The notes: a model not told the origin generated them from the letters alone. 64,000 nucleotides of DNA from Amycolatopsis pretoriensis (GCF_900107925.1 NZ_FNUJ01000002.1:930001-994000), one strand, 5' to 3'. Shown: positions 27,403-37,097, numbered from the stretch's first letter. Numbers and translations: made by a program.

Positions 27403-27858
27403 TTGATCAAGATGGGCGCGACTCTGGTGTCACTGATATCGCCGGTAGTGGCAGTTGCAATCGCGGTGTGGGGGTTTGGCCGGACAACCAAGGCCGACCG
27501 CCTCAAAGCTTTCTTCGACATCCAGGAACGATACCTTTCACCGGAAGTCAGAGAAGGACGCAAGCTGATCTACAGCTTGGCCGGGACGGCGATGGACGAC
27601 CTAACACCGCACGTGGCGACCAAGATTAGCACGGCTTTGGCCGTCATGAACTCAATCGCCATTGCAGCCGAAGCCGGCTACGTCGATCGCAAGCTTGTCG
27701 CGCAAAGTATGGGACGATCCTTTACGGCCGCCGTACACACAGCGAGACCTTATGTGGATCACCTTGAAAGTCTTCGCGGATTCCGCCCTTTTCCATTCGC
27801 TGAACGCCTCGCCAATCAGCTTAATAAGGCGGGGCACGTCGCCGAAGGGGGCAACTGA
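27403..27858 (+). CDS. Small membrane-anchored protein (DUF4760-like)
   Basis: About 151 residues from a TTG with GGAGAGG close upstream; ATG 27412 is an alternative three codons on. An N-terminal membrane helix (LVSLISPVVAVAIAVWGFG) is followed by a helical cytoplasmic part (KADRLKAFFDIQERYLSPEVREGRKLIYSLAG). This layout resembles DUF4760-type proteins of unknown function that often accompany defence genes. It ends one base before the start codon of the nitrilase-like gene, so it is very likely the first gene of a three-gene operon and could localise the partner proteins to the membrane (inference). Confidence 0.65.
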   Translation: MIKMGATLVSLISPVVAVAIAVWGFGRTTKADRLKAFFDIQERYLSPEVREGRKLIYSLAGTAMDDLTPHVATKISTALAVMNSIAIAAEAGYVDRKLVAQSMGRSFTAAVHTARPYVDHLESLRGFRPFPFAERLANQLNKAGHVAEGGN

Positions 27859-27859
27859 A

Positions 27860-29332
27860 TTGACGCAATCGAACGCCCGCCTTCGCCTGGGAGTAGTGCA
27901 ACTCGACGGAATTCCATGGGCTCGAACTGGTGGATATCTCTGGCACCCAGCGGAACCCTTGCTAGATGAGGATCCGCGCACTAGTAGGCTCCCTGAAATG
28001 GCAGCAGCAACACTGCTAGGCTCACATGCTACAGATAGCTACATCGAACTCGAGAAAATCTGCGAACAAGCCGCCGAAACAATATTGTCCGACGTTCTAG
28101 AGTTTCTCGAACAACACAAGATAGATATCGTCGTATTTCCAGAATCGCACGTTCCGCGAAGTTTCTTACCAAAGTTAATAAAGTTCTCCGAAGATAGAGT
28201 CATTGTTGCCGGACTTGGGACGATACGCACCGACGAGGAAGCAAGCCAACTTGTAGAAACATGCAAGATCGCCGAGCGCGTGGAACTCAAGGATCGAAAC
28301 GTCTCCGCACTGATAGTCGGCGGGGAATGCAGCGTAATCACAAAGGAGTCACAAGCAGACAACGAGCACGCCACAAGCGGCGAAGGCGCCGTCGTTCGAG
28401 ACATCACGGTAAGAGGAAACCAGTTTCGCATCGGTGTTGCCGTCTGCAAAGACTACCTAGTCTCCGAAAAGCAACTATGGGACCAACACGCTGACATTGT
28501 CTGCATTCCAGCATTTTCCTCGAATCTCGCAGACTTCGAAGCACGTGCGCCTCGAAATTTTGCGCGACTCCTCGCCAATACCGCACGATACGGCGGTACG
28601 CAGATAATGGCACCCGAACTGGACGACCCATTTACCGACCGCCGTGGCGTCATACCAATTCCGAAAGATCGCCAAGGCGTAATCGTCGTTGACTTCGACG
28701 GCTATAAACCAAAGATCACCGGATACGTTAACCCACGTAATCGCCTAGCACTCCGAGCGGAAATCATTGAGCGAACGGCGGACAATAAGTCAGCACTCGA
28801 CGCCATCGAAGCACTCGAAATACCACCATCAGGGACCGCCAAAGAAAAAAGTGACCAGATCCGACGCCTGCTCAACCTGTTAGACAAGGAGCGGCCTGTC
28901 GCCGCAGCCTTAAAACAATGTTTGACAATGTACTGCACAGGATTTGATCCATCCGAATTCATTGAGACGTTTGTGCGGCCACATCTAGCAGTTAACGAAG
29001 GCTTCAGCCGAAAAAGTATCCGCAAGCGTCAAGTAGATCTAATTCTCGAAACGCTGAAAGACCTCGTTGTCAACAAGCCTGAAGTTACCGAAGCAGGCGA
29101 AGCATTGACACACTATCGCGAACTTGCTGGCAAGTATCAGATGGTTGAGGGAGCAACGAGAGCACGCAAGAACCTCACCGCCACCCCCATTGATCCGGAA
29201 AGCCGGTTTTCCTATCAGGGCCACGTCGTGGCGAACGGCACAGTCACCGAACAAATGCCAATCCCCGACATTGAAGAGGTCGACCTTGAGGAACAAGGAC
29301 TAGACGTCGATGATGATTCGGGGGAGAACTGA
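27860..29332 (+). CDS. Nitrilase-superfamily (carbon-nitrogen hydrolase-like) protein
   Basis: 490 residues from a TTG with AGGGGG upstream. The first 290 residues fit the nitrilase fold and keep a complete catalytic triad at proper spacing: Glu95 in IVVFPESHVP, Lys162 in CSVITKESQ, Cys196 in IGVAVCKDYL. The usual substrate-loop words differ, so it is a divergent branch whose substrate cannot be read from sequence. The C-terminal 200 residues are helical, then acidic (EEVDLEEQGLDVDDDSGEN). The stop overlaps the ATG of the TPR-cyclase gene (ATGA), so the two proteins are made together. Base composition is clearly A+T-richer than the flanks, a sign of recent transfer. A metabolic role is possible, but the operon partner argues for a conflict role. 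Confidence 0.75.
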   Translation: MTQSNARLRLGVVQLDGIPWARTGGYLWHPAEPLLDEDPRTSRLPEMAAATLLGSHATDSYIELEKICEQAAETILSDVLEFLEQHKIDIVVFPESHVPRSFLPKLIKFSEDRVIVAGLGTIRTDEEASQLVETCKIAERVELKDRNVSALIVGGECSVITKESQADNEHATSGEGAVVRDITVRGNQFRIGVAVCKDYLVSEKQLWDQHADIVCIPAFSSNLADFEARAPRNFARLLANTARYGGTQIMAPELDDPFTDRRGVIPIPKDRQGVIVVDFDGYKPKITGYVNPRNRLALRAEIIERTADNKSALDAIEALEIPPSGTAKEKSDQIRRLLNLLDKERPVAAALKQCLTMYCTGFDPSEFIETFVRPHLAVNEGFSRKSIRKRQVDLILETLKDLVVNKPEVTEAGEALTHYRELAGKYQMVEGATRARKNLTATPIDPESRFSYQGHVVANGTVTEQMPIPDIEEVDLEEQGLDVDDDSGEN

Positions 29333-31374
29333 TGGAAAACAAGAACTCGAGCCCCTACAATAAATCACTAATTCTCCTGCGGCGCGGCTTACGCGCACAG
29401 CGTGAATACGAATTAAGTGGCAACATTCAGGAACTCGACGTCGCTGTAACAAATCTCCTTGAAGCACTCACCCTGGCACCCTCCAGTGGAATCGACACCA
29501 CTGCAGTGCTGACAAATGCTGGCAATGCGCTACTAGACCGATATCACGCGCTAGGAAATCGAAGTGACCTGACTCAGTCGATCAAATTTCATCAGCGCGC
29601 TGTGACGGAAGCACCAGATGATGGATTAGATCGCAGTGTTCTGCTTTCCAACTTGGGTGCCGCGCTTCGCGTCGCATTTGATACAGATGGAGACGTTAAC
29701 GCCCTCGACGAGGCGGTCGGAGTTCTTCGACTCTCCGTAAATTCCATTGAACCGAGCTCACGTAGTTGGTTACTGCGAGCGTCGAACTTGGGTTCAGCGC
29801 TGCACGCACGATTTACCTGCCTTCACGACTACCGCGATCTCGCGGAGGCCGAAGGTCTCCTTACCATGGCAGAAAAATTATCTCAGCCTGGGACTCCAGA
29901 CGGTGACGCAGTACGCGCAAATCTGGCGGACATCCTCTACTCAATTGCTTTTGTACTAGGAGACCGTTCAAGACTCACCGATGCACTTGATATGCTTGAA
30001 GAAGTCTATCTTTCCCGCCGCGCATTATATGGACCAGATCATCCGAATACCTTAGGAAGTCGCAATAATCTTGCCAATGCAATGGCCAGAGCGGGAAATT
30101 ACTCGGATGCCGAAGTCGCCTATCGATCCCTACTGGAGGACACAGAAAGAGTCCTAGGCGCCGATCATCCTGGCACGCTAGCGTGCCGCAACAACCTCGC
30201 GAGTGTTATGGGACAGTCTGACAATGCGCGAGCCCTGACTGAGTTTGAGCGCCTACTTTCCGACCAGTCTCGCGTCATCGGTGACAGTCATCCTGACACG
30301 GTGACCACCAGACAGAACCTTGCTTGGCTTTACGTTCGACTCAACGAATTTGATCGAGCTAGCGAATTGGCCACGCGTCTTCTCGACGACCACGCCACGC
30401 TTTATGGCGCCGAAAGCGCCACGACAATGCGAACTCGAGCTTTTTGCTCCAGTATTGCCGACACGATTTCTTGCAGATCGGGCCATACGCCACCTGATCG
30501 AGCAGTGTTTGGTATCGACGTGGCCCTATATTCCACATTTTCCGACTATCGCAAGCTGTCCGCCCATGAAGAAGTAGTACAGATAGTGCGTAAGGCATTC
30601 GAGAAGTCCACCATTCAGTGGGCTCATTGCTCAGTCTCGACTATGAGCGACAGCCTGATCGTCATGATTCCTCCAGGGTTCAATGGTGTAACTCTTTTCC
30701 ATTCATTGCCCGACCTGCTAGCAATCGAGCTTGATCGAGTCAATCACGGCAACCCAAGAGACTACCAATTGCGGTTGCGAGTCGCATTGCACAGCGGAAC
30801 CGCCGCCATGGCGGATCACACTTCTCAAGATAACGCCGTAACACAAATTGAACGAATGCTAAGCTCAACACAGTTACGCGCGGAGTCATTGCGGCCAGGT
30901 GCTAGCCTGGTCATGCTGGTATCAGATAGAACTTTCAGGCAGTTTGGTTCTTTTCGTTGGGGTTCTCAGTTTGAAGAAATCCAGGTTCGCCCCGCCGGAA
31001 CGGGTTGGCTTCGCAAAGTTGCACCTCTAGCTCTCACTTCCGGCGGAAGTCCTAACTACCCAGAACTCGATGACCGCATTATGTCTCGACTGGTGGATGC
31101 CCTACTCGCCATCCCGAGCATGAATAGTGCAACTGTTAGGCAGCATTTGTTCAACCAAGTGCAATCGCCTCAAGAATGGAGGGTTCACCCTGGTCATGCG
31201 CGGCTCCGCGACGAAGTTGCCCAACTAGTGACACTTTGGTCATCGACACAGAATCGCCTTGACGAACTAGTGGCGACGTTGGTTTCCATTGATGGCGACT
31301 CGCTGACGGCTCGACAACTGGCCGATGCATTCAAACATATCTGGCCGCGCCCCAAAACCGAACCCGAAGACTAA
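29332..31374 (+). CDS. TPR / nucleotidyl cyclase-like / effector-associated-domain protein
   Basis: 680 residues. Residues about 15-380 are tetratricopeptide repeats, the later ones of the kinesin-light-chain type (YGPDHPNTLGSRNNLANAMARAGNYSDAEVAY, repeated with LGADHPGTLACRNNLA). Residues about 390-560 resemble a class III nucleotidyl cyclase (AVFGIDVALYSTFSD ... RLRVALHSGTAAM), but only one candidate metal Asp is clear, so catalysis is doubtful. Residues about 580-675 (DDRIMSRLVDALLAIPSMNSATVRQHLF ... LDELVATLVSIDGDSLTARQLADAF) look like an EAD2-type effector-associated death-like domain, an adaptor described in NTP-dependent bacterial conflict systems. Together with the nitrilase-like protein it suggests sensing through TPRs and recruitment of an effector. 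A+T-rich like its partner. Confidence 0.75.
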   Translation: MENKNSSPYNKSLILLRRGLRAQREYELSGNIQELDVAVTNLLEALTLAPSSGIDTTAVLTNAGNALLDRYHALGNRSDLTQSIKFHQRAVTEAPDDGLDRSVLLSNLGAALRVAFDTDGDVNALDEAVGVLRLSVNSIEPSSRSWLLRASNLGSALHARFTCLHDYRDLAEAEGLLTMAEKLSQPGTPDGDAVRANLADILYSIAFVLGDRSRLTDALDMLEEVYLSRRALYGPDHPNTLGSRNNLANAMARAGNYSDAEVAYRSLLEDTERVLGADHPGTLACRNNLASVMGQSDNARALTEFERLLSDQSRVIGDSHPDTVTTRQNLAWLYVRLNEFDRASELATRLLDDHATLYGAESATTMRTRAFCSSIADTISCRSGHTPPDRAVFGIDVALYSTFSDYRKLSAHEEVVQIVRKAFEKSTIQWAHCSVSTMSDSLIVMIPPGFNGVTLFHSLPDLLAIELDRVNHGNPRDYQLRLRVALHSGTAAMADHTSQDNAVTQIERMLSSTQLRAESLRPGASLVMLVSDRTFRQFGSFRWGSQFEEIQVRPAGTGWLRKVAPLALTSGGSPNYPELDDRIMSRLVDALLAIPSMNSATVRQHLFNQVQSPQEWRVHPGHARLRDEVAQLVTLWSSTQNRLDELVATLVSIDGDSLTARQLADAFKHIWPRPKTEPED

Positions 31375-31410
31375 TTACTAGCCTTAATCGTGGAAATTGT
31401 GGTATCTAGC

Positions 31411-31434
31411 GCTCGCACTGTTGGTACTGCGAGC
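31411..31434. terminator. Hairpin between convergent operons
   Basis: GCTCGCA and its complement TGCGAGC with a 10-base loop lie between the end of the TPR-cyclase gene (31374) and the end of the convergent PLD-like gene (31585). Position suggests a terminator, possibly bidirectional. Confidence 0.5.
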
Positions 31435-31584
31435 GGTGGCCTGACCGTGCTCCACCTGCACCACACTCCAGGACCAAACACACACCCGACAGCGAAGAGT
31501 CGAACAGTACTTCCCAGCCGCCGCAGAGCCGAGGAGTAGCGGTGCCTACGCAATCCGCAGCGTCGGCGGAAACTGTCGATACAG

Positions 31585-32904
31585 CTACATGCCAACATCC
31601 TTCGAGGCAAGCAAGTCGTCGTATATCTTGTTAACGTCAGCGGCGACCGTGACCAGAGAGCCCTCGTACGCTCGATAGCTGGGACTGTCACGCCCGCGAA
31701 ATGAGAGCCAGGGAAACCGGGAAGCGACCCAGTTGTTATCGAAGATCAACGTATTGGGCAGTACGGACCCAGTGGCATGCAGGTGAAAGCGCCCCGCGAA
31801 TAGCCGTTGTTCCCTCTTCAGGTCATTCAGAAGGTCCGACTCGCCGAGCTCGGTTATGCGATCCTTAGGAAGCATCAGATGCACCTGGACTCGTCGGCGA
31901 AGACGATTCTCCAGGCGACTGAGGAACTCCCGATCAACCACCGATCGCGTGATCGAGTCAGAGATGATCAAGATCCGGTCTTTTGCGGTCTCCAAAGCTA
32001 GTAGCAGTAACTGATGATGCTCGAATAACTCTATGCCACGCACATCCGCGTTCTGCTGCGGGGCTTCGCCTGGCGGAATGACACGCGTCCCGGAAGACGG
32101 AGCACGGCGAACTTCGAGGTGTTGCGGAAGCAGCGGCCGGTCTGCCGGCACGTCGGTTCTTACATTCAACATCTTCGGACCACCCAATGCGGCCAAGGCA
32201 ATCTCGTGTGCCGCACTGAGATCGCCATCGACCGTGATTGCAGCCTGAATCTCTCCCCGTGCTTGATCGCTGAAAACCAAGAGTCGCGCCGGCATGTACC
32301 GGTAGGTGCTCGGGCTCACTTCAAGCACGTCCAGCACCTCGAACGACTCCTTGTTCCGACCTGAGATTCGCAAGAGAGAATTGAGCGCCGCGGCACTCAG
32401 GTCAGCCGTCGTGACACGAGTTGTCCGCTGAGCGGAGAGCAAGATCATACCCAGCGCACGAGCATCCTTTTTGGTAAGCAAATGTTGCGGTCGATAATCA
32501 GCGACTGACCAGGTCAGTCGATCGAACGTGACACGAATCTCACGCTGGACGGGTTTGATCGACTCGAACTCCTCGGCCGTACGCCGACCGCGGAAGGTAA
32601 GCGCGAGCGAGCCGGGCCCCGGACCATAGTTTAGTGACCCGTCCCGAAGCAGGTCGGCGGCCGTAGTCTTGACGAGTGTGGGGTCCACGCCCAGCAGTGC
32701 GGCGATCTCCTCCGGAAGGACGACAGCCGACTTCACCGCACGCAGCACGAATTCGTCCAGCAACGGCAATGCTTTACGTTCCTGGGCGAGAACTTCGACT
32801 CCAACCACTGTCACCGGCACGGCGACGTGCTCGATGCCCACGAGATCGAAGCCAGGGCGTTCGCCAACAAACCTTTTGGCAAGCAGGATGTCCGGGTCAG
32901 ACAT
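31585..32904 (-). CDS. PLD-like protein of the Mokosh-like operon
   Basis: 439 residues from ATG 32904, which overlaps the end of the kinase-helicase gene by 8 bases. A winged-helix-like segment lies near residues 60-95 (LPEEIAALLGVDPTLVKTTAADLLRDGSL). The C-terminal part (LLLLALETAKDRILIISDSITRSVVDREFLSRLENRLRRRVQVHLMLPKD ... FHLHATGSVLPNTLIFDNNWVASRFPW) follows the phospholipase D fold, with the HxK position altered (HLHATG), so the catalytic HKD motif is atypical. In Mokosh defence a PLD-family protein partners a COG1112-type helicase; the operon here matches that pairing. The altered motif leaves open whether it cuts nucleic acid. Confidence 0.65.
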   Translation of the reverse strand: MSDPDILLAKRFVGERPGFDLVGIEHVAVPVTVVGVEVLAQERKALPLLDEFVLRAVKSAVVLPEEIAALLGVDPTLVKTTAADLLRDGSLNYGPGPGSLALTFRGRRTAEEFESIKPVQREIRVTFDRLTWSVADYRPQHLLTKKDARALGMILLSAQRTTRVTTADLSAAALNSLLRISGRNKESFEVLDVLEVSPSTYRYMPARLLVFSDQARGEIQAAITVDGDLSAAHEIALAALGGPKMLNVRTDVPADRPLLPQHLEVRRAPSSGTRVIPPGEAPQQNADVRGIELFEHHQLLLLALETAKDRILIISDSITRSVVDREFLSRLENRLRRRVQVHLMLPKDRITELGESDLLNDLKREQRLFAGRFHLHATGSVLPNTLIFDNNWVASRFPWLSFRGRDSPSYRAYEGSLVTVAADVNKIYDDLLASKDVGM

Positions 32905-35900
32905 GGCCCACCTGCTGGATCTCACAGGTTGCGGAATGCTCCCGCATGTACCGCACGACGTCCCGTAGAGCCCCCGGCGCAGCCCCGCAGAATTCGCTGT
33001 CACCGACAATCGTGAGACCGTACCTTGCTCGCGACAGCGCGACATTGATCCGCCGCCAATGATCAAGCCCCAGAAACCCCATCCGATGTTGCCGATTGCT
33101 TCGGGTCACGGAAAAAATCGTTATGTCACACTGCCTTCCTTGAACCGCGTCAACCGAGTGCACAGTCACCGCGAGATGCTGGAACGACCGGCGGGCCAGT
33201 GTTCTACGCAGTTCTTCGACCTGGCGGCGGTAGGGAGCAATAAGCAGTACTTCAAGCCGCTCCTGGCCGCGCGGCGGCCGCAAGGCCCCGATACGCGCCG
33301 CGTTCTCAAGGGTTGCCAGCCGATCGAACACAATTCTCGCTTCTTCCCGGTTAGCGAAGCTGCTGTCAGGCTGCCCCGACGAATCTTCGAATCGACGTTC
33401 GCCGAGCAACTTGGTGTCGAGCCAGAGCACCGGCTTGCCGAGCAGGTCGTAGCCCACAAGGCCGTCGTCGTTCGGCGACCGGAGTTCGTCGCGGTAGAAG
33501 CACGACGACACCAAGTCTCCTATCGGGCGGATCATCCGATACTGGTCGCGCAGCAGGAACTTCGAATGATCTGGGAGCCGGTCCACCAACCTTTGGAACA
33601 ACGTTTCACGGACCAGCTTCTGGTCGATCCCGTGCTCCTCGAGGATCCGGTTCGATCTAAGCAGCTCCTCCTCGAGCGGAGGCAACTGGTTGGTGTCCCC
33701 GACAAGAATCGCCCGCTTCGAGCGTGCAAGCGGCACAAGGGCTTCGGTCGCGGTCGCCTTCGATGCCTCGTCGAGAATACACAGATCGAAGTTGAGCGTA
33801 CGCGCCGCCGCGTGCCCGACGAATCCCAAGCAGGTACCTGCGACCACCTGAGCGGTGCCAAGGAATGCAGCAGCCAGCTGCTGATCCGAACTCATTCGCT
33901 GTAGCCACTCAGCCTGTAGCTCGACCAGCCCCAGAACCTGTCTGCTCTCCGCAGACGTGCCGAGCAAAGCGTCCACGGCCGCGTTCGCGTCATCTTTGCC
34001 GATCGATGGTCCGATGGTGAGATCTCCGCCCAAGTGGCGGACTGCATCCCTATAGAGCGTCTCCCGGCGGACTCCCAGCTCAGCGGAAGCCTCCTGCAAC
34101 GTTGTGAGGTCGTCCTCAACTTCCAGCGAAGTCGCAAGCTCCGATGGCCCATCGTCGGCGGCCAACCGGCCGATCCTCGCGTCGATCTCCGCCTGCCGTT
34201 CGGCGACTTTCGCCAACTGCCGCAGGGCAAGAGCGGCATGGAGGTGCCGGCCGTCCACACCGTACGCCGCTGCACGGCGTTCCAGATATCGCTGCGCCTT
34301 CCGACGAACGCCTTCAGACCATTTGGCCATCTTTTGATCGAGCAGCAGATGGCGAACTTCGGGGTCGACTCGCGGATCGTCCGGATGTCCAAGCCGGACA
34401 AGCCCGTCGATGCCCGCCGCCTCCAGCCTTGCCAACGCGTTATCGACAGCGACGTGGGTCTGACTCACGATGAGAATCCGGGTAGCAGGCTGTACCTGCA
34501 AAGCCTGGAAGACCGTCTCAGCGATCAGGTCGGTCTTGCCTGTGCCGGGTGGCCCCTGAACGAGAAGCAGGTCGGAGAACCCTAACGCCGCCTCGACCGC
34601 TTCGCGCTTGCCCTCGTCAAGTTGTCGTGTCCAATTCTCCACGGCCCTCGGGACCGGCGGTGCTACAGACGCCGGATTGGTGATCTTGTCACGCAGATCA
34701 GGGTTCGCGGCAGTCCCGTCCTTTATCGCTGATATGGCGTCCCGCTGACGCTGTAGAGCAACTTTAGTCGGGCCCAGGTATCGGACCAAAGAGCCTTTGG
34801 ATTCGAGGAGCCGAAAATCGATCTTGCTCCGCAGGGTAATCGAACTCTCTCGTTGGTCTACAACCTCACCGCGGCCGGCTGGATGGCGAGCCCCGTCGTG
34901 GACGATCTCCAGTTCGACCCCCAGCAGGTCATCCTCCACCACCTCGCCGAGATCAAATTCGACTTCCCGATCGCGCATCACCCGCCCAACGAACCGCAGC
35001 GGCTCAAGACTGCCGCGAGCAAGGTCCTCCCGAGCCAAGAGGATGCGGTTCCAATCATCGAAAATGTCGGGACCTTCGTCACCTGAACCTGAACGACCTT
35101 CGCGAGCAGCGAGTTTTTCCTCATTGAAGTCGTCGAGAGCCCGAAGCAGTTCATCACGCCCGGTCTCCGCGTGACGGTGGTTCCGCGGCTCACTGCAAGT
35201 CCAGGTAACGAAGCTCGAGGTGTTCATCGAATGCTTGCGAATCAGCTCGAGAGCTTCGTACTCCAGAATCCGAGCTCCAGTGACAACAAAGGCCGGAAGA
35301 CTCCCATGTCGCTTCAGCGTGAACCGCCACTCGGTACCAACGATCGTCAGAACCGACCGATCGACATCCGCCTTCTCACGGTCAAACCTGAACTCCGCGA
35401 ATACTTCGTCCTTTAGGTCGTCCTGGACGATCGCTTCAGGACTGCGGCCCGTCTCAGCCGCATGAGCTCGAAGCGCCGCTTCAGCAGTTCCGAACAGTTT
35501 CAGCCAGATCAGCGGGCGATCAGCGATCGGCCGAGGCGGACGAGCGCGCAGAAAACTCTTCAACTCGTCCCGCAGAACCGCCCCGTTGACCGGGCGTCGC
35601 GTGTAGTCCGTGTCAGTGCACCGTTCGAGGAGATCTCGCACCTCTGGCGGAACATTGACGGCCTGGATCGCTGGAGCGATATCCTCAAAACCTTCGATCC
35701 GCGCGCTGTGCAGCGCTTGTGTCAGCAGCACGCCCATCGAGTAGACGTCGCGCACATAGCGCACGGATCCGTCGCGTTCTGGCGGAACATAGGGCCCAGA
35801 CCCCCATGCCTTCATCGTGAAATCGCTGTCTTCTTCACGATGGATCTTTGCGATCCCGAAGTCGGCGAGCAGCGGCACGCCATCCGTAGTGACCAGAACG

Positions 35901-36310
35901 TTCTTGGGCTTGATATCGCGGTGTTCGATCTCTTTCAAATGTGCGAATGCCAGCGCCTCAGAGAGCGGACCCGCAACGTCCTGGGCGAGCGTTTCCCAGC
36001 TGTACGGACCGTTGGCAAGTACATCGTTCAGAGACCGATCGACCCAATCCAAGGCAAGGTAGAAGTCACCACGTTCGTCGTCGACACCTGCGGAACGTAA
36101 TCGAATGATGTTCTCGTGTCGCAGCGACCGAAGCCCCTCCATCTCGCGGGTGAACGCAACCCTGGTGAGGTCCTCATCATCGTGACTAACGAACTTAACC
36201 GCGACATTCGATTGCTCGACGACGTCGTATGCCTTATACACGGTCGACAATCCGCCCGTTCGCGGCGGCTCGTCCACCAGCACATACCGCCCTGCGATGA
36301 TCGTCGTCAT
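32897..36310 (-). CDS. Ser/Thr kinase - SF1 helicase fusion (Mokosh MkoA-like)
   Basis: 1137 residues. Residues 1-270 are a Hanks-type kinase: glycine loop near TGGLSTVYKAYDVV, VAVKFVS lysine, IEHRDIKPKNVLV catalytic loop, LADFGIAK (DFG), YVPPERDG. After a beta-rich linker comes a DNA2/NAM7 (COG1112) helicase: LLVQGPPGTGKTDLIAETVFQAL near residue 589, SQTHVAVDNALARLE, CILDEASKATATEALVPL near 846, AILVGDTNQLPPLEEELL, and the C-terminal VHSVDAVQGRQCDITIFSVTRSN and RRINVALSRARYGLTIVGD motifs. A kinase-COG1112 helicase with a PLD partner is the pattern of type I Mokosh. Both enzymatic halves keep their key residues. Four bases separate it from the upstream second kinase. Confidence 0.8.
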   Translation of the reverse strand: MTTIIAGRYVLVDEPPRTGGLSTVYKAYDVVEQSNVAVKFVSHDDEDLTRVAFTREMEGLRSLRHENIIRLRSAGVDDERGDFYLALDWVDRSLNDVLANGPYSWETLAQDVAGPLSEALAFAHLKEIEHRDIKPKNVLVTTDGVPLLADFGIAKIHREEDSDFTMKAWGSGPYVPPERDGSVRYVRDVYSMGVLLTQALHSARIEGFEDIAPAIQAVNVPPEVRDLLERCTDTDYTRRPVNGAVLRDELKSFLRARPPRPIADRPLIWLKLFGTAEAALRAHAAETGRSPEAIVQDDLKDEVFAEFRFDREKADVDRSVLTIVGTEWRFTLKRHGSLPAFVVTGARILEYEALELIRKHSMNTSSFVTWTCSEPRNHRHAETGRDELLRALDDFNEEKLAAREGRSGSGDEGPDIFDDWNRILLAREDLARGSLEPLRFVGRVMRDREVEFDLGEVVEDDLLGVELEIVHDGARHPAGRGEVVDQRESSITLRSKIDFRLLESKGSLVRYLGPTKVALQRQRDAISAIKDGTAANPDLRDKITNPASVAPPVPRAVENWTRQLDEGKREAVEAALGFSDLLLVQGPPGTGKTDLIAETVFQALQVQPATRILIVSQTHVAVDNALARLEAAGIDGLVRLGHPDDPRVDPEVRHLLLDQKMAKWSEGVRRKAQRYLERRAAAYGVDGRHLHAALALRQLAKVAERQAEIDARIGRLAADDGPSELATSLEVEDDLTTLQEASAELGVRRETLYRDAVRHLGGDLTIGPSIGKDDANAAVDALLGTSAESRQVLGLVELQAEWLQRMSSDQQLAAAFLGTAQVVAGTCLGFVGHAAARTLNFDLCILDEASKATATEALVPLARSKRAILVGDTNQLPPLEEELLRSNRILEEHGIDQKLVRETLFQRLVDRLPDHSKFLLRDQYRMIRPIGDLVSSCFYRDELRSPNDDGLVGYDLLGKPVLWLDTKLLGERRFEDSSGQPDSSFANREEARIVFDRLATLENAARIGALRPPRGQERLEVLLIAPYRRQVEELRRTLARRSFQHLAVTVHSVDAVQGRQCDITIFSVTRSNRQHRMGFLGLDHWRRINVALSRARYGLTIVGDSEFCGAAPGALRDVVRYMREHSATCEIQQVGHV

Positions 36311-36314
36311 ATCC

Positions 36315-37097
36315 TCATGCCGTTCGTGCTAGCTCGTCGTCGATCAACTGCCGGAGGGCGGCGGCAGTTTGTGGTCTCCGTTCAGGGACGCGATCAGTCG
36401 CCGCCGCAACGATCGTTCTCCATGGTTCGTCGGCGGGTATGAGGGCTTGGCCTTGCCTGGGCTCTTGCCTAGTGCGAGCCCAGCCGATGATCTGCCCCAC
36501 GCTGTAAATGTCGACTGTCGCGAGCGCTCCATGCGGATCTGTTTCCTGCTCTGGCGCCGCGAATCCCTCTGTCCCGAGAAACTGCCCAGCCACCGTCCGT
36601 CCGTTGAACGTCGTGTCTCCCCGTGGCCGTCTGCCAAGTCCCCAGTCTGCAACCATCCACTTGTCCTCCAGCAGGAGGAGATTGGCCGGCTTGAGATCTC
36701 GATGGACCCAGCCCAAGTCGTGTGCAGCTCCCAACGCGGCGCACACGGCATGCAGCAGTTCTACGAGCTTCTCCCCCGACGTCAACCGCTGCGATGCTTG
36801 CTCGGCATTCTCCTCGGCAAGCGGCATCACAAACCAGTCGAAGGCAGGTCCGTGGTCGAGCACCGGCATAACGTGGGCATGGCCGCGGAGAACTCCACCA
36901 AGCTCGATCTCGCGGCGCATCCGAGCCACTGCCCTCGGGTTTCTGGAGTTGAGGCGCTTGAAGGCAACCTTCGCGCCCGTCACCTTGTGCTCGGCGACGA
37001 TCACCTCAGCCTGCCCGCCGCGAGCAAGCGGTCGAGGATTCAGCCGATAGGCAGTCCTGTCTCCGTCCATATTGGGAAGCTGGCTCCCTGCAGTCAC
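36315..37097 (-). CDS. Stand-alone Ser/Thr protein kinase
   Basis: 260 residues from GTG 37097 with GAGGGG upstream; a TTG at 37130 is possible but has no ribosome site. ARGGQAEVIVAEHKVTGAKVAFKRL gives the glycine loop and catalytic lysine, WVHRDLKPANLLLL the catalytic loop, VADWGLGRRP a DWG variant of the DFG motif, and GTEGFAAPEQ the APE region. No membrane helix or sensor domain, so it is cytosolic. It is the first gene of the leftward operon, four bases from the kinase-helicase gene. A second kinase is not part of the minimal Mokosh description that I know, so it may regulate or activate the fusion protein by phosphorylation (inference). Confidence 0.8.
   Translation of the reverse strand: MTAGSQLPNMDGDRTAYRLNPRPLARGGQAEVIVAEHKVTGAKVAFKRLNSRNPRAVARMRREIELGGVLRGHAHVMPVLDHGPAFDWFVMPLAEENAEQASQRLTSGEKLVELLHAVCAALGAAHDLGWVHRDLKPANLLLLEDKWMVADWGLGRRPRGDTTFNGRTVAGQFLGTEGFAAPEQETDPHGALATVDIYSVGQIIGWARTRQEPRQGQALIPADEPWRTIVAAATDRVPERRPQTAAALRQLIDDELARTA

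Noticed and set aside
31585..33066. Longer start at 33066 for the PLD-like gene
   Set aside because: It would overlap the kinase-helicase end by 170 bases; ATG 32904 with an 8-base overlap fits the tight operon better.
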